Shown: positions 8,901 to 16,162 of the stretch, piece by piece
Numbering within the stretch: position 1 is the stretch's first letter
Layout of the letters: each line of letters begins with the position of its first letter
From: Blastococcus tunisiensis
GTDB lineage: Bacteria; Actinomycetota; Actinomycetes; Mycobacteriales; Geodermatophilaceae
Direction of reading: 5' to 3'
DNA length: 64,000 bases
Assembly: GCF_900112815.1 (NCBI RefSeq)
Contig: NZ_FOND01000001.1
Coordinates: 466,816-530,815 of the forward strand
Program-made: the position numbers and the translations under genes
The notes under the pieces: generated by a model
What the model saw: the letters and a program-made list of their open reading frames with translations, nothing else
The model's database searches: none
Told to the model about the DNA's origin: nothing

Positions 8901-9607
8901 CGCTGCTCGGCAGCTGGGACACCGGGCGTGACGCCGCCCGCGACGCCGCGCAGGTCGTGCTCGACGGCCCCGGACGGCTCCGGCTTCGGCGGGCGGCGGT
9001 GAACCGGGCTGGCGAGCAGCTGTTCGACTGGGCGGACGCCTGGCGGCCCTACCTACCGGCCATGCCCACAGACCCGCAGCAGATCGCGCGCCTGGCCGAC
9101 CGGTCCGACGACCGACCGCGGCTGTGGACGGCCCTCGACTCCTACGCCCGCCACCACGCCGAACACGCCCATCCTCAGCACGCTCAGCTGCGCGCGACCG
9201 CAGCCACCGCACAGGAGGCCCACCGGCACGCCGGGGCCGCGGTGGCCGACGCGCGCCGTCAGCACGAGGACCGGCTCGCCCACTTCGGACCTCTCGCCTG
9301 GACCCTCGACCCGGCGGAGCGGCTGGCCGACGCCGACCGGGACATCGCCGTCACCCGCACAGAACTGGCCGCCGTTCGCGCTCGCATCGCGCGCCTGACG
9401 GCTGAGCCGGCCCTCCTCGTCCAGCCGACCGACTGCCTCGCCCGAGAGCGGGACACCTGGCGGGCCCGCCACGACTCCGAGCTCGCCACCACCCGGACAC
9501 CTGCCGCCCCGTCGGCGCCACCGCAGATGGTCGTCCGGCCGCCGCGCCCCGAGGACGTCCGACAGCTCGCACTACATCTGGACGCGGGCCTGGGGATACC
9601 TCGGTGA
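5921..9607 (+). CDS. MobF (TrwC/TraA-like) conjugative relaxase-helicase
   Basis: Protein of 1228 aa that would nick one strand at the origin of transfer and unwind it for conjugation. The N-terminal TrwC-type relaxase domain (about residues 10-300) has candidate nucleophile tyrosines at 22 and 33/34 (RADDYYLTEG) and the metal-binding three-His motif in GDPHRHLHLQ (about 166-175). The RecD-like helicase part has Walker A GAAGAGKTTT near residue 470, Walker B CDEAG near 568, and a C-terminal motif VGMTRGRT. The last 350 residues are Ala/Arg-rich and probably helical. The GTG at 5921 is the longest start; in-frame ATGs follow at 5933 and 5945. No coupling protein or replication gene is in the window, so the rest of the transfer system lies to the left or is missing. 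Confidence 0.93.
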   Translation: MALRMHGGMKVYAGAPAAARQYVEADRGRADDYYLTEGAGVARRFGVTQGRVTELAPLTGAAYETWVAGCDPGTGEPRGQLRGDGHAVRFVEVVVNGPKTWSLAAALHPDIALAYDAAQARAAEQIIGWLGHHATTRVGPRGGQVQVPVEVAEAVTVAHYTSRAGDPHRHLHLQINARVFAAGKWRGLHTVGVRDSLAAINGIGHAAVACDPQFRTALAAHGYALDATGEVHELAHYVGPFSARTAQIARNIDTYEREWAEAHPGERAGPALRRAWDARAWAAGRPDKVLPQPGEDLTAGWLTELVALGYLDRNVAVGLTPTPVGGLDREQAVERVLARLGAARSAWNAADVRGEVEQLLAAAGIVTDPAVRTELAEDLTARTMDRCVPLLDRGAVPAHIRAWTSTPVLAIEVDLTARLASRATGRPAGVPDTDPTPPVDVAAGSARLDAGQAAAVAALAGPRRLVVIEGAAGAGKTTTLAAARNALAEQGRRLVVVTPTLKAAQVVAAEVGAVAGSAARLAFDHGWRWNDDGAWTRLAVGHTDPVTGRAYAGPAEGARLRAGDLLVCDEAGMLDQDTARALLTIADECQVHVALLGDRHQLPAVGRGGVLDLAAAQVEPAGHLTLVGVHRFTRTDATGRTTPDTDYAELTLAIRAGEKPGTVFDALLARGQIRLHPDAQALRAALAADAADGYTAGEDVAVVVATREQAATFNAAIRDRLVTDGRVDDRRVVVTGVGERIGVGDRIATRRNDRHLQVANRDTWTVTGVDRDGGLLVTPDGTPHVTPTGGVLASVTPAVTPAGTGARRVLPAHYVTAHVELAYATTAHGTQGDTVTAAHLVVGEDTGAAAAYVGMTRGRTANTAHLVATDPAEAREQWLAVFARDRADLGPAHAARLAAAEAARYARQRPLEQALADLHSAWTAEQRCLDRLASDLPRRDALREIVALGSAHADRAAALTDAYRQTGTDAGYATARADASGAVVTAEIDRIRDTLLGSWDTGRDAARDAAQVVLDGPGRLRLRRAAVNRAGEQLFDWADAWRPYLPAMPTDPQQIARLADRSDDRPRLWTALDSYARHHAEHAHPQHAQLRATAATAQEAHRHAGAAVADARRQHEDRLAHFGPLAWTLDPAERLADADRDIAVTRTELAAVRARIARLTAEPALLVQPTDCLARERDTWRARHDSELATTRTPAAPSAPPQMVVRPPRPEDVRQLALHLDAGLGIPR

Positions 9608-9727
9608 ATCCCCAGGGAGACGGGAGCGGGAAGACAAGTCCCAGTCGCGGTGTCAGCGTTCGGGTCAGCAGACGAGCCAAGCCGGGGCGGGCCAAAGCCA
9701 GAGTCACGACCAAGGAGGCGATGAGCA

Positions 9728-10855
9728 GTGGCGTCGATCTCGAGGCGGCCTGACGGCACATACCGTCCGCGGTACCGGGACGAGAACGGCAAGGAGCACG
9801 CCCGCCACTTCAAACGCAAGGTCGACGCCCAGCGGTGGCTCGACGAACAGACCGCGGCGATGGTGCGCGGCGACTGGGTCGACCCCCGCTCCGGCCGCGT
9901 CACCTTCGCCGAATACGCCGAACAGTGGCGGACGACGCAAGTCGTCCGCCCGACGACTGAACTTGCCTACGAGCGGCTGTTGCGACGCAATGTCTACCCG
10001 CGGCTGGGCGACCGCCCTATCGCGGCGATCAAGCCGAGCGAGATTCAAAGCCTGGTTGCGTGGCTCACCGTGGCCGCCGAGGACCATCCGGCACTAGCCC
10101 CACGGACGGTGCGCGTGACTCTCAGCGTCACCTCCGCGGTGTTCAAGTCGGCCGTCCGCGATCGCCGGCTTGTTGCCAATCCGTGTGTCGGCGTTCGACT
10201 CCCCGAGGTGCACAAGGCCCGCGTCCAGCCGCTGCTGACCACTTCGGTGACCGCACTACGAGAGGCCATGCCGCCCCGCTGGTGCGCCGCCGTGGTGCTC
10301 GGCGCCGGTACGGGAGTGCGTCAAGGTGAGATGCTCGGACTCGCCGTCGACCGTATCGATTTCCTGCGCCGGCAGATGCTGGTCGACCGGCAGTTGATCA
10401 ACCTGCCTGGCCGTGCGCCGTACCTGGCCCCGGTGAAGACAGCCGCGTCCGTACGGACGATTCCGTTGCCGCAGACCGTGGTCGATGCTCTCGCAGCACA
10501 CCTGGCCGCATTCCCGGCCGGGCGAGACGGCCTGGTGTTCGTAGGCGACGACGGGCGGCCGATGCTGCGGTCGGCTTGGTCGGGCAAGGTCTGGCGTCCC
10601 GCGGTAGTCACAGCCGGCTTGGATACGTCCGTCACCTTCCATACGTTGCGCCACTACTACGCCAGCCTGTTGATCCGGCACGGAGAATCGGTGAAGACGG
10701 TCCAGGCTCGTCTGGGGCACTCCTCGGCGGCCCAGACACTGGACGTGTACTCGCACCTCTGGCCGGACTCGGACGACCGGACACGGGACGCCGTCGACAC
10801 GGTTCTGGGCGCTGTTGCGGACTCTCTGCGGACCGCCGAGAGCGAGGAGACCTAA
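9728..10855 (+). CDS. Tyrosine recombinase (site-specific integrase)
   Basis: Phage-type integrase of 375 aa. It has an N-terminal arm-binding region (ISRRPDGTYRPRYRDENGKEH), a SAM-like core-binding domain (about 60-160), and a catalytic domain with Arg198 (GTGVRQGEMLGL), the HxxR motif in FHTLRHYY near 305-308, LGHSS, and nucleophile Tyr341 (LDVYSHLW). All catalytic positions are present, so it should be active. Start is GTG 9728 with AAGGAGG 9 bases upstream. It is the last gene of the element, as is usual when the attachment site lies just beyond the integrase. I do not see a tRNA gene or a duplicated att core in the 300 bases that follow. Confidence 0.95.
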   Translation: MASISRRPDGTYRPRYRDENGKEHARHFKRKVDAQRWLDEQTAAMVRGDWVDPRSGRVTFAEYAEQWRTTQVVRPTTELAYERLLRRNVYPRLGDRPIAAIKPSEIQSLVAWLTVAAEDHPALAPRTVRVTLSVTSAVFKSAVRDRRLVANPCVGVRLPEVHKARVQPLLTTSVTALREAMPPRWCAAVVLGAGTGVRQGEMLGLAVDRIDFLRRQMLVDRQLINLPGRAPYLAPVKTAASVRTIPLPQTVVDALAAHLAAFPAGRDGLVFVGDDGRPMLRSAWSGKVWRPAVVTAGLDTSVTFHTLRHYYASLLIRHGESVKTVQARLGHSSAAQTLDVYSHLWPDSDDRTRDAVDTVLGAVADSLRTAESEET

Positions 10856-10960
10856 ATCTGCAGGCCAGACACGTAGTTGGCGCGCGGAGTCCAGAAGTAC
10901 AAGTTCTGCCACGGAGCCGGCGCCCGCTGACGGGTGTCCCTCCCCGCTCGCGCCGCAACC

Positions 10961-10991
10961 GCGCCCCCGCCGATCCGATCGGCGGGGGCGC
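10961..10991. terminator. Perfect 15-bp hairpin after the integrase
   Basis: GCGCCCCCGCCGATC and its exact complement are separated by a single base. It closes the integrase transcription unit and insulates the selenoprotein operon that starts about 90 bases downstream. Confidence 0.85.
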
Positions 10992-11049
10992 CGTCGCGTC
11001 CGCACCCTCCGCCGACCGCTCCGGGGGCGGCTCCGAGGGAAGTGTGGCG

Positions 11050-11078
11050 TTGACCGCGTGCTCCGCGCTGACTAGTCT
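11050..11078 (+). promoter_or_regulatory. Promoter of the UGSC selenoprotein operon
   Basis: TTGACC (11050-11055), 17-base spacer, TAGTCT (11073-11078). This fits the principal sigma factor consensus (TTGACA, TANNNT). Transcription would start near 11085, leaving a leader of about 70 bases that contains the proposed operator at 11101-11117. Confidence 0.65.
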
Positions 11079-11100
11079 CGTGTGCGAGTGATGAATCGAC

Positions 11101-11117
11101 GTTCGGATCGCGCACAC
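11101..11117 (+). promoter_or_regulatory. Operator site 1 (proposed IclR-type)
   Basis: GTTCGGATCGCGCACAC matches the 17-mers at 23806-23822 (GTTCGCCTTCCGCACGA) and 23567-23583 read on the minus strand (GGTCGCATACCGCACAC). The half-sites follow GTNCG-N5-CGCAC. All three lie roughly 10-40 bases downstream of a good -10 box, where a bound repressor would block transcription. The IclR-family protein encoded at 14755-15681 is the obvious candidate; binding is inferred. Confidence 0.5.
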
Positions 11118-11153
11118 ATGTGATCGATCCACCGACCGATCGAGGGGTGCTGC

Positions 11154-11690
11154 ATGGAGCTGGAATCGATCCTGGATCCGACCGGCGCCGCGGACCTGAG
11201 CGCGGACACCACGCTCGCCCCGCGCCTGACCACGCTGCGCGGCGCCACCCTGGGGCTGCTGGACAACGGCAAGCCCAACGGCGCCGCGCTGCTGACCGAG
11301 CTCGGGAACGTCCTCAAGGAGCGCTACGCGGTCCGGGACGTCCTCATGTTCACCAAGCCGTACTTCGGTACGCCGGTCGAACCAACCCAGACCCAGCGGA
11401 TCTTCGAGGAGTGCGACTTCGCCATCACGGCGATCGGCGATTAGGGCTCCTGCAGCGCGGCCAGTCTGGCCGACGGAATCCTCCTGGAGCGGCAGGGCCT
11501 GCCCGCCGTCTCCATCTGCACCGAAGCCTTCAAGATCCCGGCGGACGCCATGGCGCGGACGTACGGCTTCCCCGGCTTCCAGTACGCGCTGGTGCCGCAC
11601 CCGGTGGCCAGCCTCGACGCCGAAGGGATCAGACGACGAGTGGAGGAGATCCTGCCGCGGGTCCTGCAGATCCTGGGGGTCGAGGGGTGA
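11154..11690 (+). CDS. UGSC-family selenoprotein with in-frame TAG (Sec) at codon 97
   Basis: The reading frame runs from ATG 11154 to TGA 11688-11690 and is interrupted only by TAG at 11442-11444. The residues around it are AIGD-[TAG]-GSCSAAS: the stop sits exactly at the U of the UGSC motif that names this family, where homologues carry selenocysteine or cysteine. Downstream sequence stays in frame and family-like (ILLERQGLPAVSICTEAF, then VPHP). The product is 178 aa if TAG is read as selenocysteine, and 96 aa if not. A hairpin with a GU-containing loop starts 13 bases after the TAG. The gene end overlaps the next start (GTGA), so the two are translationally coupled. The family's reaction is unknown; U-x-x-C suggests redox or thiol chemistry. 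UAG-encoded selenocysteine is, from memory, established in Geodermatophilus and Blastococcus. The tRNA and SelA/SelB/SelD genes are not in the window. The alternative is a nonsense mutation, which seems unlikely given its exact position. Confidence 0.85.
11458..11472 (+). promoter_or_regulatory. SECIS-like hairpin downstream of the TAG codon
   Basis: CGGCC-AGUCU-GGCCG forms a 5-bp GC stem with a 5-base loop. It begins 13 bases after the TAG, and its loop is 18 bases after. Bacterial SECIS elements are short stem-loops at this distance with a G-U step at the start of the loop (GGUCU in the Escherichia coli fdhF element), recognised by SelB. The bases beyond the stem do not pair continuously, so the lower stem is unclear. 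Confidence 0.6.
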
Positions 11691-12763
11691 TCGACGCGCC
11701 GGGGGCGATCGAGCACTGCTACGCGCAGGGATGGACCGACGGGCTGCCGGTCGTGCCCTGCGGGCAGGACCAGCTGGACGCGATGCTCGCCCGCGTGGAC
11801 CGGGACCCGGATGACGTGCTGCTGGAGATGCCACAGCTCAACCGGGCCGTGACCGTCCGCCTCGCCGCCGTCAACGCGGTCATGGCCGGCTGCCTGCCGG
11901 AGTACTTCCCGGTCGTGGTGGCGGCCTGGGACTCGCTGCGCGAGGAGGGCTACGCCCGCAAGGGGATCTGGCAGAGCACCACCGGGACCGCCGCCCTGCT
12001 GCTGGTCAACGGGCCGGTGCGCGGGGAGATCGGGATCAACAGCCAGGGCAACCTCTTCGGCCAGGGCTTCCGGGCCAACGCCACCATCGGCCGGGCGGTC
12101 CGGCTGACGGCGATGAACGCCCTCGGCCTGCGACCGCACGAGCTGGACCAGGCGACGCAGGGCACGCCGGCCAAGTACACCGCGTGCATCGGCGAGAACG
12201 AGGAGGAGTCGCCGTGGGCCCCGCTGCACGTCGACTGCGGCCTCGCTCCGCAGGACAGCGCGGTGACGGCGATGACCATCCGCTCGACCGTGCACATCGA
12301 GGCGCGGCACACCGCCGTCGCCGAGCAGCTCCTGCACGACATCGCCGGCACCGCCGCCCGCACCGGGGCGCTGCTGCACCAGAGCGTCAGCGTCTGCGTG
12401 GTGCTCTGCCCCGAGCACGCGCACCTGCTGGCCGACGCCGGCTGGACCAAGCGGGACGTCTCGGCCTTCGTGCACGAGCAGTCGTTCCTGTCCCGCGAGC
12501 AGCTGGACCGCGTGGGCAAGGGCGCGGTGTCGGCGATCAGCCGGTGGCGCGTGCCGGCCGACCACCCGGACGCGGTCGTCGACACGGCGGCCGATCCGGC
12601 GCGCGCGGGCGCGTACGCCCTCACCTCGCCGGAGGCCGTGCTCGTCGTGGTCGCCGGCGCCTCGAACTCCGGGGTGTCCGCGGTCGTCGAGACCTTCGGC
12701 CCCCGAGGCGGCCGCCCGGCCGTCACTCCCGTCCCTCCCACCCGTCAGGAGACCCCGAGATGA
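11687..12763 (+). CDS. UGSC-associated conserved protein A1
   Basis: Protein of 358 aa, not assigned to a named family. Marked motifs are QGWTDGLPVVP near the N-terminus, WQSTTGTAALLLVNGP, NATIGRAVRLTAMNA, QATQGTPAKYTACI followed by ENEEESPW, and a C-terminal VETFGPRGG. There is no signal peptide or membrane helix, so it should be cytoplasmic. A close paralogue (A2) is encoded at 23937-25082 in the sister operon, and every motif listed is kept. The GTG start at 11687 overlaps the TGA of the UGSC gene and the end overlaps the next start (ATGA), so the protein should be made in step with the selenoprotein. I infer that it is the UGSC protein's partner or acts on its product. The chemistry cannot be read from the sequence. 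Confidence 0.8.
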   Translation: MIDAPGAIEHCYAQGWTDGLPVVPCGQDQLDAMLARVDRDPDDVLLEMPQLNRAVTVRLAAVNAVMAGCLPEYFPVVVAAWDSLREEGYARKGIWQSTTGTAALLLVNGPVRGEIGINSQGNLFGQGFRANATIGRAVRLTAMNALGLRPHELDQATQGTPAKYTACIGENEEESPWAPLHVDCGLAPQDSAVTAMTIRSTVHIEARHTAVAEQLLHDIAGTAARTGALLHQSVSVCVVLCPEHAHLLADAGWTKRDVSAFVHEQSFLSREQLDRVGKGAVSAISRWRVPADHPDAVVDTAADPARAGAYALTSPEAVLVVVAGASNSGVSAVVETFGPRGGRPAVTPVPPTRQETPR

Positions 12764-13029
12764 CCACCTCCGAGCCCGCGTCCCGGTCCGACGCCGAGCT
12801 GGCCGAGGCGCTCGCCGGCGCCCGCACGATGCTGGAGAGCGACGGCTTCGAGGCCGGCTGGGACGTCGACCCGGCCGGCGGCGTGCACTTCACCGTGCGC
12901 CCGGGCTCGGCCGAGTGCCAGGACTGCCTCGTGCCCAAGCCGGTGATGGCCGCCATCATCGGGGACGCCCTGTCCGGGACCCCGTGGTCGCTGGCCGAGA
13001 TCACCCTGCCCGGCGACGCGGCCGAGTGA
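12760..13029 (+). CDS. Small CxxC protein, NifU C-terminal-like
   Basis: Protein of 89 aa. The layout is a helix (DAELAEALAGARTML), a beta-rich section (GWDVDPAGGVHFTVRPG), then AECQDCL followed by a helix (VPKPVMAAIIGDAL). This arrangement, with a CxxC between a strand and a helix, resembles the NifU C-terminal domain that carries iron-sulfur clusters or acts as a thioredoxin-like scaffold. The match is by eye and the family call is tentative. ATG at 12760 overlaps the stop of A1 and its own stop overlaps the next GTG, so it is fully embedded in the operon. A small dithiol protein next to a selenoprotein could be its electron donor, which is an inference. Confidence 0.65.
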   Translation: MTTSEPASRSDAELAEALAGARTMLESDGFEAGWDVDPAGGVHFTVRPGSAECQDCLVPKPVMAAIIGDALSGTPWSLAEITLPGDAAE

Positions 13030-14735
13030 CCCTCTCCTCGGCTCCCGGTCGGGTGGACGCGGCGGGGGAGCGGGGCCCCGTCCGGGACAACATCGCCTCG
13101 CTGCTGGAGGCGGTCGCCGATGCGGTGACGGCCCTCGACCCCGCGCGCAGCGTCCTGGTGCACGGCGACCTCCGCCGGACGTGGCGGGAGTTCGACGACC
13201 GCGCGTCCCGGCTCGCCGGCCACCTGGCCCGGGCCGGGACGGGACCGGGCGACCGGGTCGGGATCGGGCTGCACAACTCGCCGGAGTACCTGGAGAGCCT
13301 GCTCGCCGTCCTGAAGCTCCGGGCCGTCCCGGTCAACGTCAACTACCGCTACCGGGAGGCCGAGCTCGAGCAGGTCCTCGGGCTCGCGGACGTCCGCGCG
13401 CTGATCGCCGACGCGACGCTGGCCGACCGGATCCGGGCCGTGGCGCCCCGGGTGCCGCGGTTGCGGTCCGTCGTGCTCGCCGGCGAGCAGGACGCGCCGT
13501 CCGCCGCGCGCGACGGGGTCGCCGGCTACGAGCAGGCGCTGGCTGCGGCCGATCCGCTGCCCCGGCGGGAGCGCTCGCCCGACGACCAGATCCTGATGCT
13601 CACCGGCGGCACGACCGGGGCACCGAAAGGCGTCGTCTGGGACAACGGCGGGGTCTGCGGGATCGTCTCGTCGGCCTACCGGCGGGCGGACGTGCCGGTG
13701 CCGGCCGACAGGGCCGAGGTGGTGGCCGCCGCCGAGGCCGCCGTCCGCGACGGCAGCGCCCCGGTGCTGCTCCCGGCCTCACCGCTCATGCACGGCACCG
13801 GGTTCTTCTTCAGCCTCGGCAACCTGCTGCGGGGCGGCACCGTGGTCACCCTGCCCCAGCGGTCCCTGGACCCGCGGGCGCTCTGGTCGGCGGTGGCCGA
13901 GCACGGCGTGGTGGAACTGGCCATCGTCGGCGACGCCTTTGCGGTGCCGCTGCTGGCCGAGCTGGAACGGGCGGCCGTGGACGGACAGCCCTACGACCTC
14001 TCCGCGCTGCGCCGCGTGGTCAGCTCGGGCGTCCGGTGGAGCGCGGAGAACAAGCGCCGCCTGCTGCGCGCCGGCCGGTTCACCGTCCGGGACACCATCG
14101 CCTCCACCGAGGGCGGGCCCTACGGCGTCTCCCTCGCGGGGCCCGACCCGGAGTCGGTGCCGACCGAGTTCGTCCTGCCGCCGAACGCCCGGGTGATCGG
14201 CCCGGACGGCACGGACGTGGTGCCCGGGTCCGGGCAGGTCGGCATGCTGGCCAGCACCGGGCCGCTCCCGCTGGGCTACCTCGACGACCCGGAACTCACC
14301 GCCGCGGTCTTCCGGACCATCGACGGCGTCCGGTACGCCGTTCCCGGGGACGCCGCGATGGTCGACACCGACGGCACACTGCGCTTCCTGGGCCGCCAGT
14401 CGGGCGTCATCAACACCGGCGGGGAGAAGGTGTTCGCCGAGGAGGTGGAGCTGGCCCTCGTCGAGCACCCGGGCGTGGCCGAGGCCGTCGTCGTCGGCGT
14501 CCCCGACCCGCGCTGGGGGAGCCGGGTGACGGCCTTCGTGGTGCCGTCGGACGGCGCCGAGGTGACGGCGGGGGAGCTCGCCGACCACCTGGGGGAGCGG
14601 CTGGCGGACTACAAGCGGCCGCGCAGCATCTCGGTCGTGCGCGACCTGCGGCGGACGGCGTCGGGGAAGGTGGACCGCGGCTGGGCCCAGCGGGAGGCCG
14701 AGCAGGTCTTCTCCGCACCCGCCGGCAACGGCTGA
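13026..14735 (+). CDS. AMP-forming acyl-CoA synthetase/ligase
   Basis: ANL-superfamily enzyme of 569 aa that would activate a carboxylic acid with ATP and CoA. Visible motifs: P-loop LTGGTTGAPKGVV near residue 198, the A5-like region DTIASTEGG, A7/A8 region GDAAMVDTDGTLRFLGR followed by INTGGEKVFAEEVE, and the C-terminal catalytic lysine context RTASGKVDRG. The full length is present. It starts at GTG 13026 overlapping the previous stop. As last gene of the selenoprotein operon it suggests that the pathway substrate or product is an organic acid taken on as a CoA thioester. Its acid specificity cannot be told. Confidence 0.9.
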   Translation: MTLSSAPGRVDAAGERGPVRDNIASLLEAVADAVTALDPARSVLVHGDLRRTWREFDDRASRLAGHLARAGTGPGDRVGIGLHNSPEYLESLLAVLKLRAVPVNVNYRYREAELEQVLGLADVRALIADATLADRIRAVAPRVPRLRSVVLAGEQDAPSAARDGVAGYEQALAAADPLPRRERSPDDQILMLTGGTTGAPKGVVWDNGGVCGIVSSAYRRADVPVPADRAEVVAAAEAAVRDGSAPVLLPASPLMHGTGFFFSLGNLLRGGTVVTLPQRSLDPRALWSAVAEHGVVELAIVGDAFAVPLLAELERAAVDGQPYDLSALRRVVSSGVRWSAENKRRLLRAGRFTVRDTIASTEGGPYGVSLAGPDPESVPTEFVLPPNARVIGPDGTDVVPGSGQVGMLASTGPLPLGYLDDPELTAAVFRTIDGVRYAVPGDAAMVDTDGTLRFLGRQSGVINTGGEKVFAEEVELALVEHPGVAEAVVVGVPDPRWGSRVTAFVVPSDGAEVTAGELADHLGERLADYKRPRSISVVRDLRRTASGKVDRGWAQREAEQVFSAPAGNG

Positions 14736-14754
14736 CCGGGCCGACGGGTGCTGC

Positions 14755-15681
14755 TCAGAACGAGCTGCGGCCGGAGCGGACGCCCAGCAGGACGATGTCC
14801 CGCTCGACCCGCCGGGCGGTCTCCCGCAGCGGCTCCAGGGCGGTGGGCTTCAGCGACTCCGGCGGCAGCCGGCGGGAGTGCGTCCCCACGTTGACCGACC
14901 CGATGACGTGGCCGGCAGCGTCGCGCACCGGGACGGCGATGGAGGTGACGCCCTCCTCCAGTTCCTGGTCGACCAGGCACCAGCCCTGGTCGCGGGTCTG
15001 CCGCAGGATCTCCCGCAGCCGCGCCGGGTCGGTCACCGTGCGCTCGGTGCGGGCCTCGAGCGGCACGCGGGCCAGGTAGGCGTCGATCTCCTCGTCGGAC
15101 TGCGCGGCGAGCTGCACCCGGCCGTGGGAGGTCAGGTGGGCCGGCATCCGGGTGCCCACCGTCAGCCCGCTGGCCATCACCCGTCGTGCCCCGACCCGCA
15201 CGACGTAGACGATGTCGTCCCCGTCGAGGACGGCCAGGCTGGTCGTCTCGTGGACCTGGTCGGACAGCTCGGTCAGGTGCGGCGTGGCGACCTGGGGGAA
15301 GGACATGAGCGAGAGATAGGTGTAGCCCAGCTCCAGCACGGTCGGGCGGAGGGTGAACTTCCGGTCGACGGTGGCGACGTAGCCGAGGTCGGCGAGGGTG
15401 AGCAGGAACCGGCGGGCCGCCGCGCGGGTCATCCCGGTGCGGCGGGCGATGTCGCTGAGGGTCAGCTCGGGCTCGTCGGCGGAGAAGGCCTTGATGACGG
15501 CCAGCCCGCGTTCCAGGGACTGGACGAAGTAGTCGCCGCGGGCCGGGGGCGCGCCGGCGCCCGGCTCCTCGTGCTCGTCCACGGCACCGGCCCGGTCGAC
15601 CGTGGCCGTGGCCGTGGACGTGGCCCCTGCGCCGGACTCAGCCGTGCTCGCCCGGTCCCGGTCCTGCGCAGCGCCGTCCAT
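14755..15681 (-). CDS. IclR-family transcriptional regulator
   Basis: Regulator of about 308 aa. An N-terminal polar stretch is followed by a winged helix-turn-helix (SLERGLAVIKAFSADEPELTLSDIARR, cut here as ELTLSDIARR, TGMTRAAARRFLLTL) and an IclR effector-binding domain (VHETTSLAVLDGDDIVYVVR through SIAVPVRDAAGHVIGSVNV). It resembles the PcaR/PobR branch, which controls aromatic and organic-acid catabolism. I use ATG 15681 (AGGAG upstream); an in-frame GTG at 15720 would add 13 residues. Either start lies inside the end of the aconitase X small-subunit gene. It is the last gene of operon 2 and so probably autoregulated; the 17-bp repeats at the three operon promoters are its likely targets. 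It converges on the acyl-CoA synthetase gene with 19 bases between. Confidence 0.92.
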   Translation of the reverse strand: MDGAAQDRDRASTAESGAGATSTATATVDRAGAVDEHEEPGAGAPPARGDYFVQSLERGLAVIKAFSADEPELTLSDIARRTGMTRAAARRFLLTLADLGYVATVDRKFTLRPTVLELGYTYLSLMSFPQVATPHLTELSDQVHETTSLAVLDGDDIVYVVRVGARRVMASGLTVGTRMPAHLTSHGRVQLAAQSDEEIDAYLARVPLEARTERTVTDPARLREILRQTRDQGWCLVDQELEEGVTSIAVPVRDAAGHVIGSVNVGTHSRRLPPESLKPTALEPLRETARRVERDIVLLGVRSGRSSF

Positions 15682-16162
15682 CCGTGTCCTGCTCCTGTTC
15701 TGCTGCCCAGCCGTGTCCACGGCTCGGTTCCGGATCTCGACGGTACGTGTCGGCCCGGGTCACGATGATCGTCCCGCGGTCCCCGTCCACGCGTACCCGG
15801 TCACCGGTACGGATGACCTCGAACGGGTCACCGTCCAGGTCGGTCACCGCGGGCACGTGGCTCACCACGACGCCCAGGGCGATCTTGGTGTTCATCACCG
15901 TGAACACCATCGCGGCCGGCGCGGACCCCACCAGCCGGGCCATGTGGAACATCCCCGACCAGCCGGAGGACCCCTTGGCGCCCGGGAAGACGAGCACCTT
16001 GCCGGCGAAGGACTGGCCGACCAGCTCGTGCCGGGACTCGATGATCCGGCCCGTCCGCGGCTCCACGCCGCCCCAGCCGGAGATGGCGTGCCGGGTGACC
16101 AGCGCCTCCGCCTCGGCGACCCCGCCGACGAGGCCGCGGCCGGTCAGCACGATCTCGCTCAT
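15638..16162 (-). CDS. Aconitase X small (swivel) subunit
   Basis: Protein of 174 aa of the AcnX small-subunit family (formerly DUF126). It pairs with the large subunit to form a dehydratase; characterised members act on cis-3-hydroxy-L-proline or mevalonate 5-phosphate. Visible signatures are GRGLVGGVAEAEALV at the N-terminus, the phosphate/substrate-loop-like FPGAKGSSGWSGM near residue 60, and the swivel-domain end GDRVRVDGDRGTIIV. The last 40 residues are an unusual polar extension. ATG 16162 overlaps the large-subunit stop (ATGA). Its 3' end overlaps the start of the IclR gene by 44 bases. Confidence 0.9.
   Translation of the reverse strand: MSEIVLTGRGLVGGVAEAEALVTRHAISGWGGVEPRTGRIIESRHELVGQSFAGKVLVFPGAKGSSGWSGMFHMARLVGSAPAAMVFTVMNTKIALGVVVSHVPAVTDLDGDPFEVIRTGDRVRVDGDRGTIIVTRADTYRRDPEPSRGHGWAAEQEQDTDGRRCAGPGPGEHG

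Noticed and set aside
10856-10960. tRNA gene or att core after the integrase
   Set aside because: No cloverleaf, no TTCGA-type T-arm and no second copy of any stretch were found in the window.
11442-11444. TAG in the UGSC gene as a plain nonsense mutation
   Set aside because: It falls exactly on the motif's U codon, the frame stays conserved on both sides, a SECIS-like hairpin follows and the downstream gene is coupled by overlap.
15682-15720. GTG at 15720 as start of the IclR gene
   Set aside because: The extra 13 residues are polar filler and the GTG lacks a ribosome binding site, whereas the ATG at 15681 has AGGAG upstream. It remains possible.
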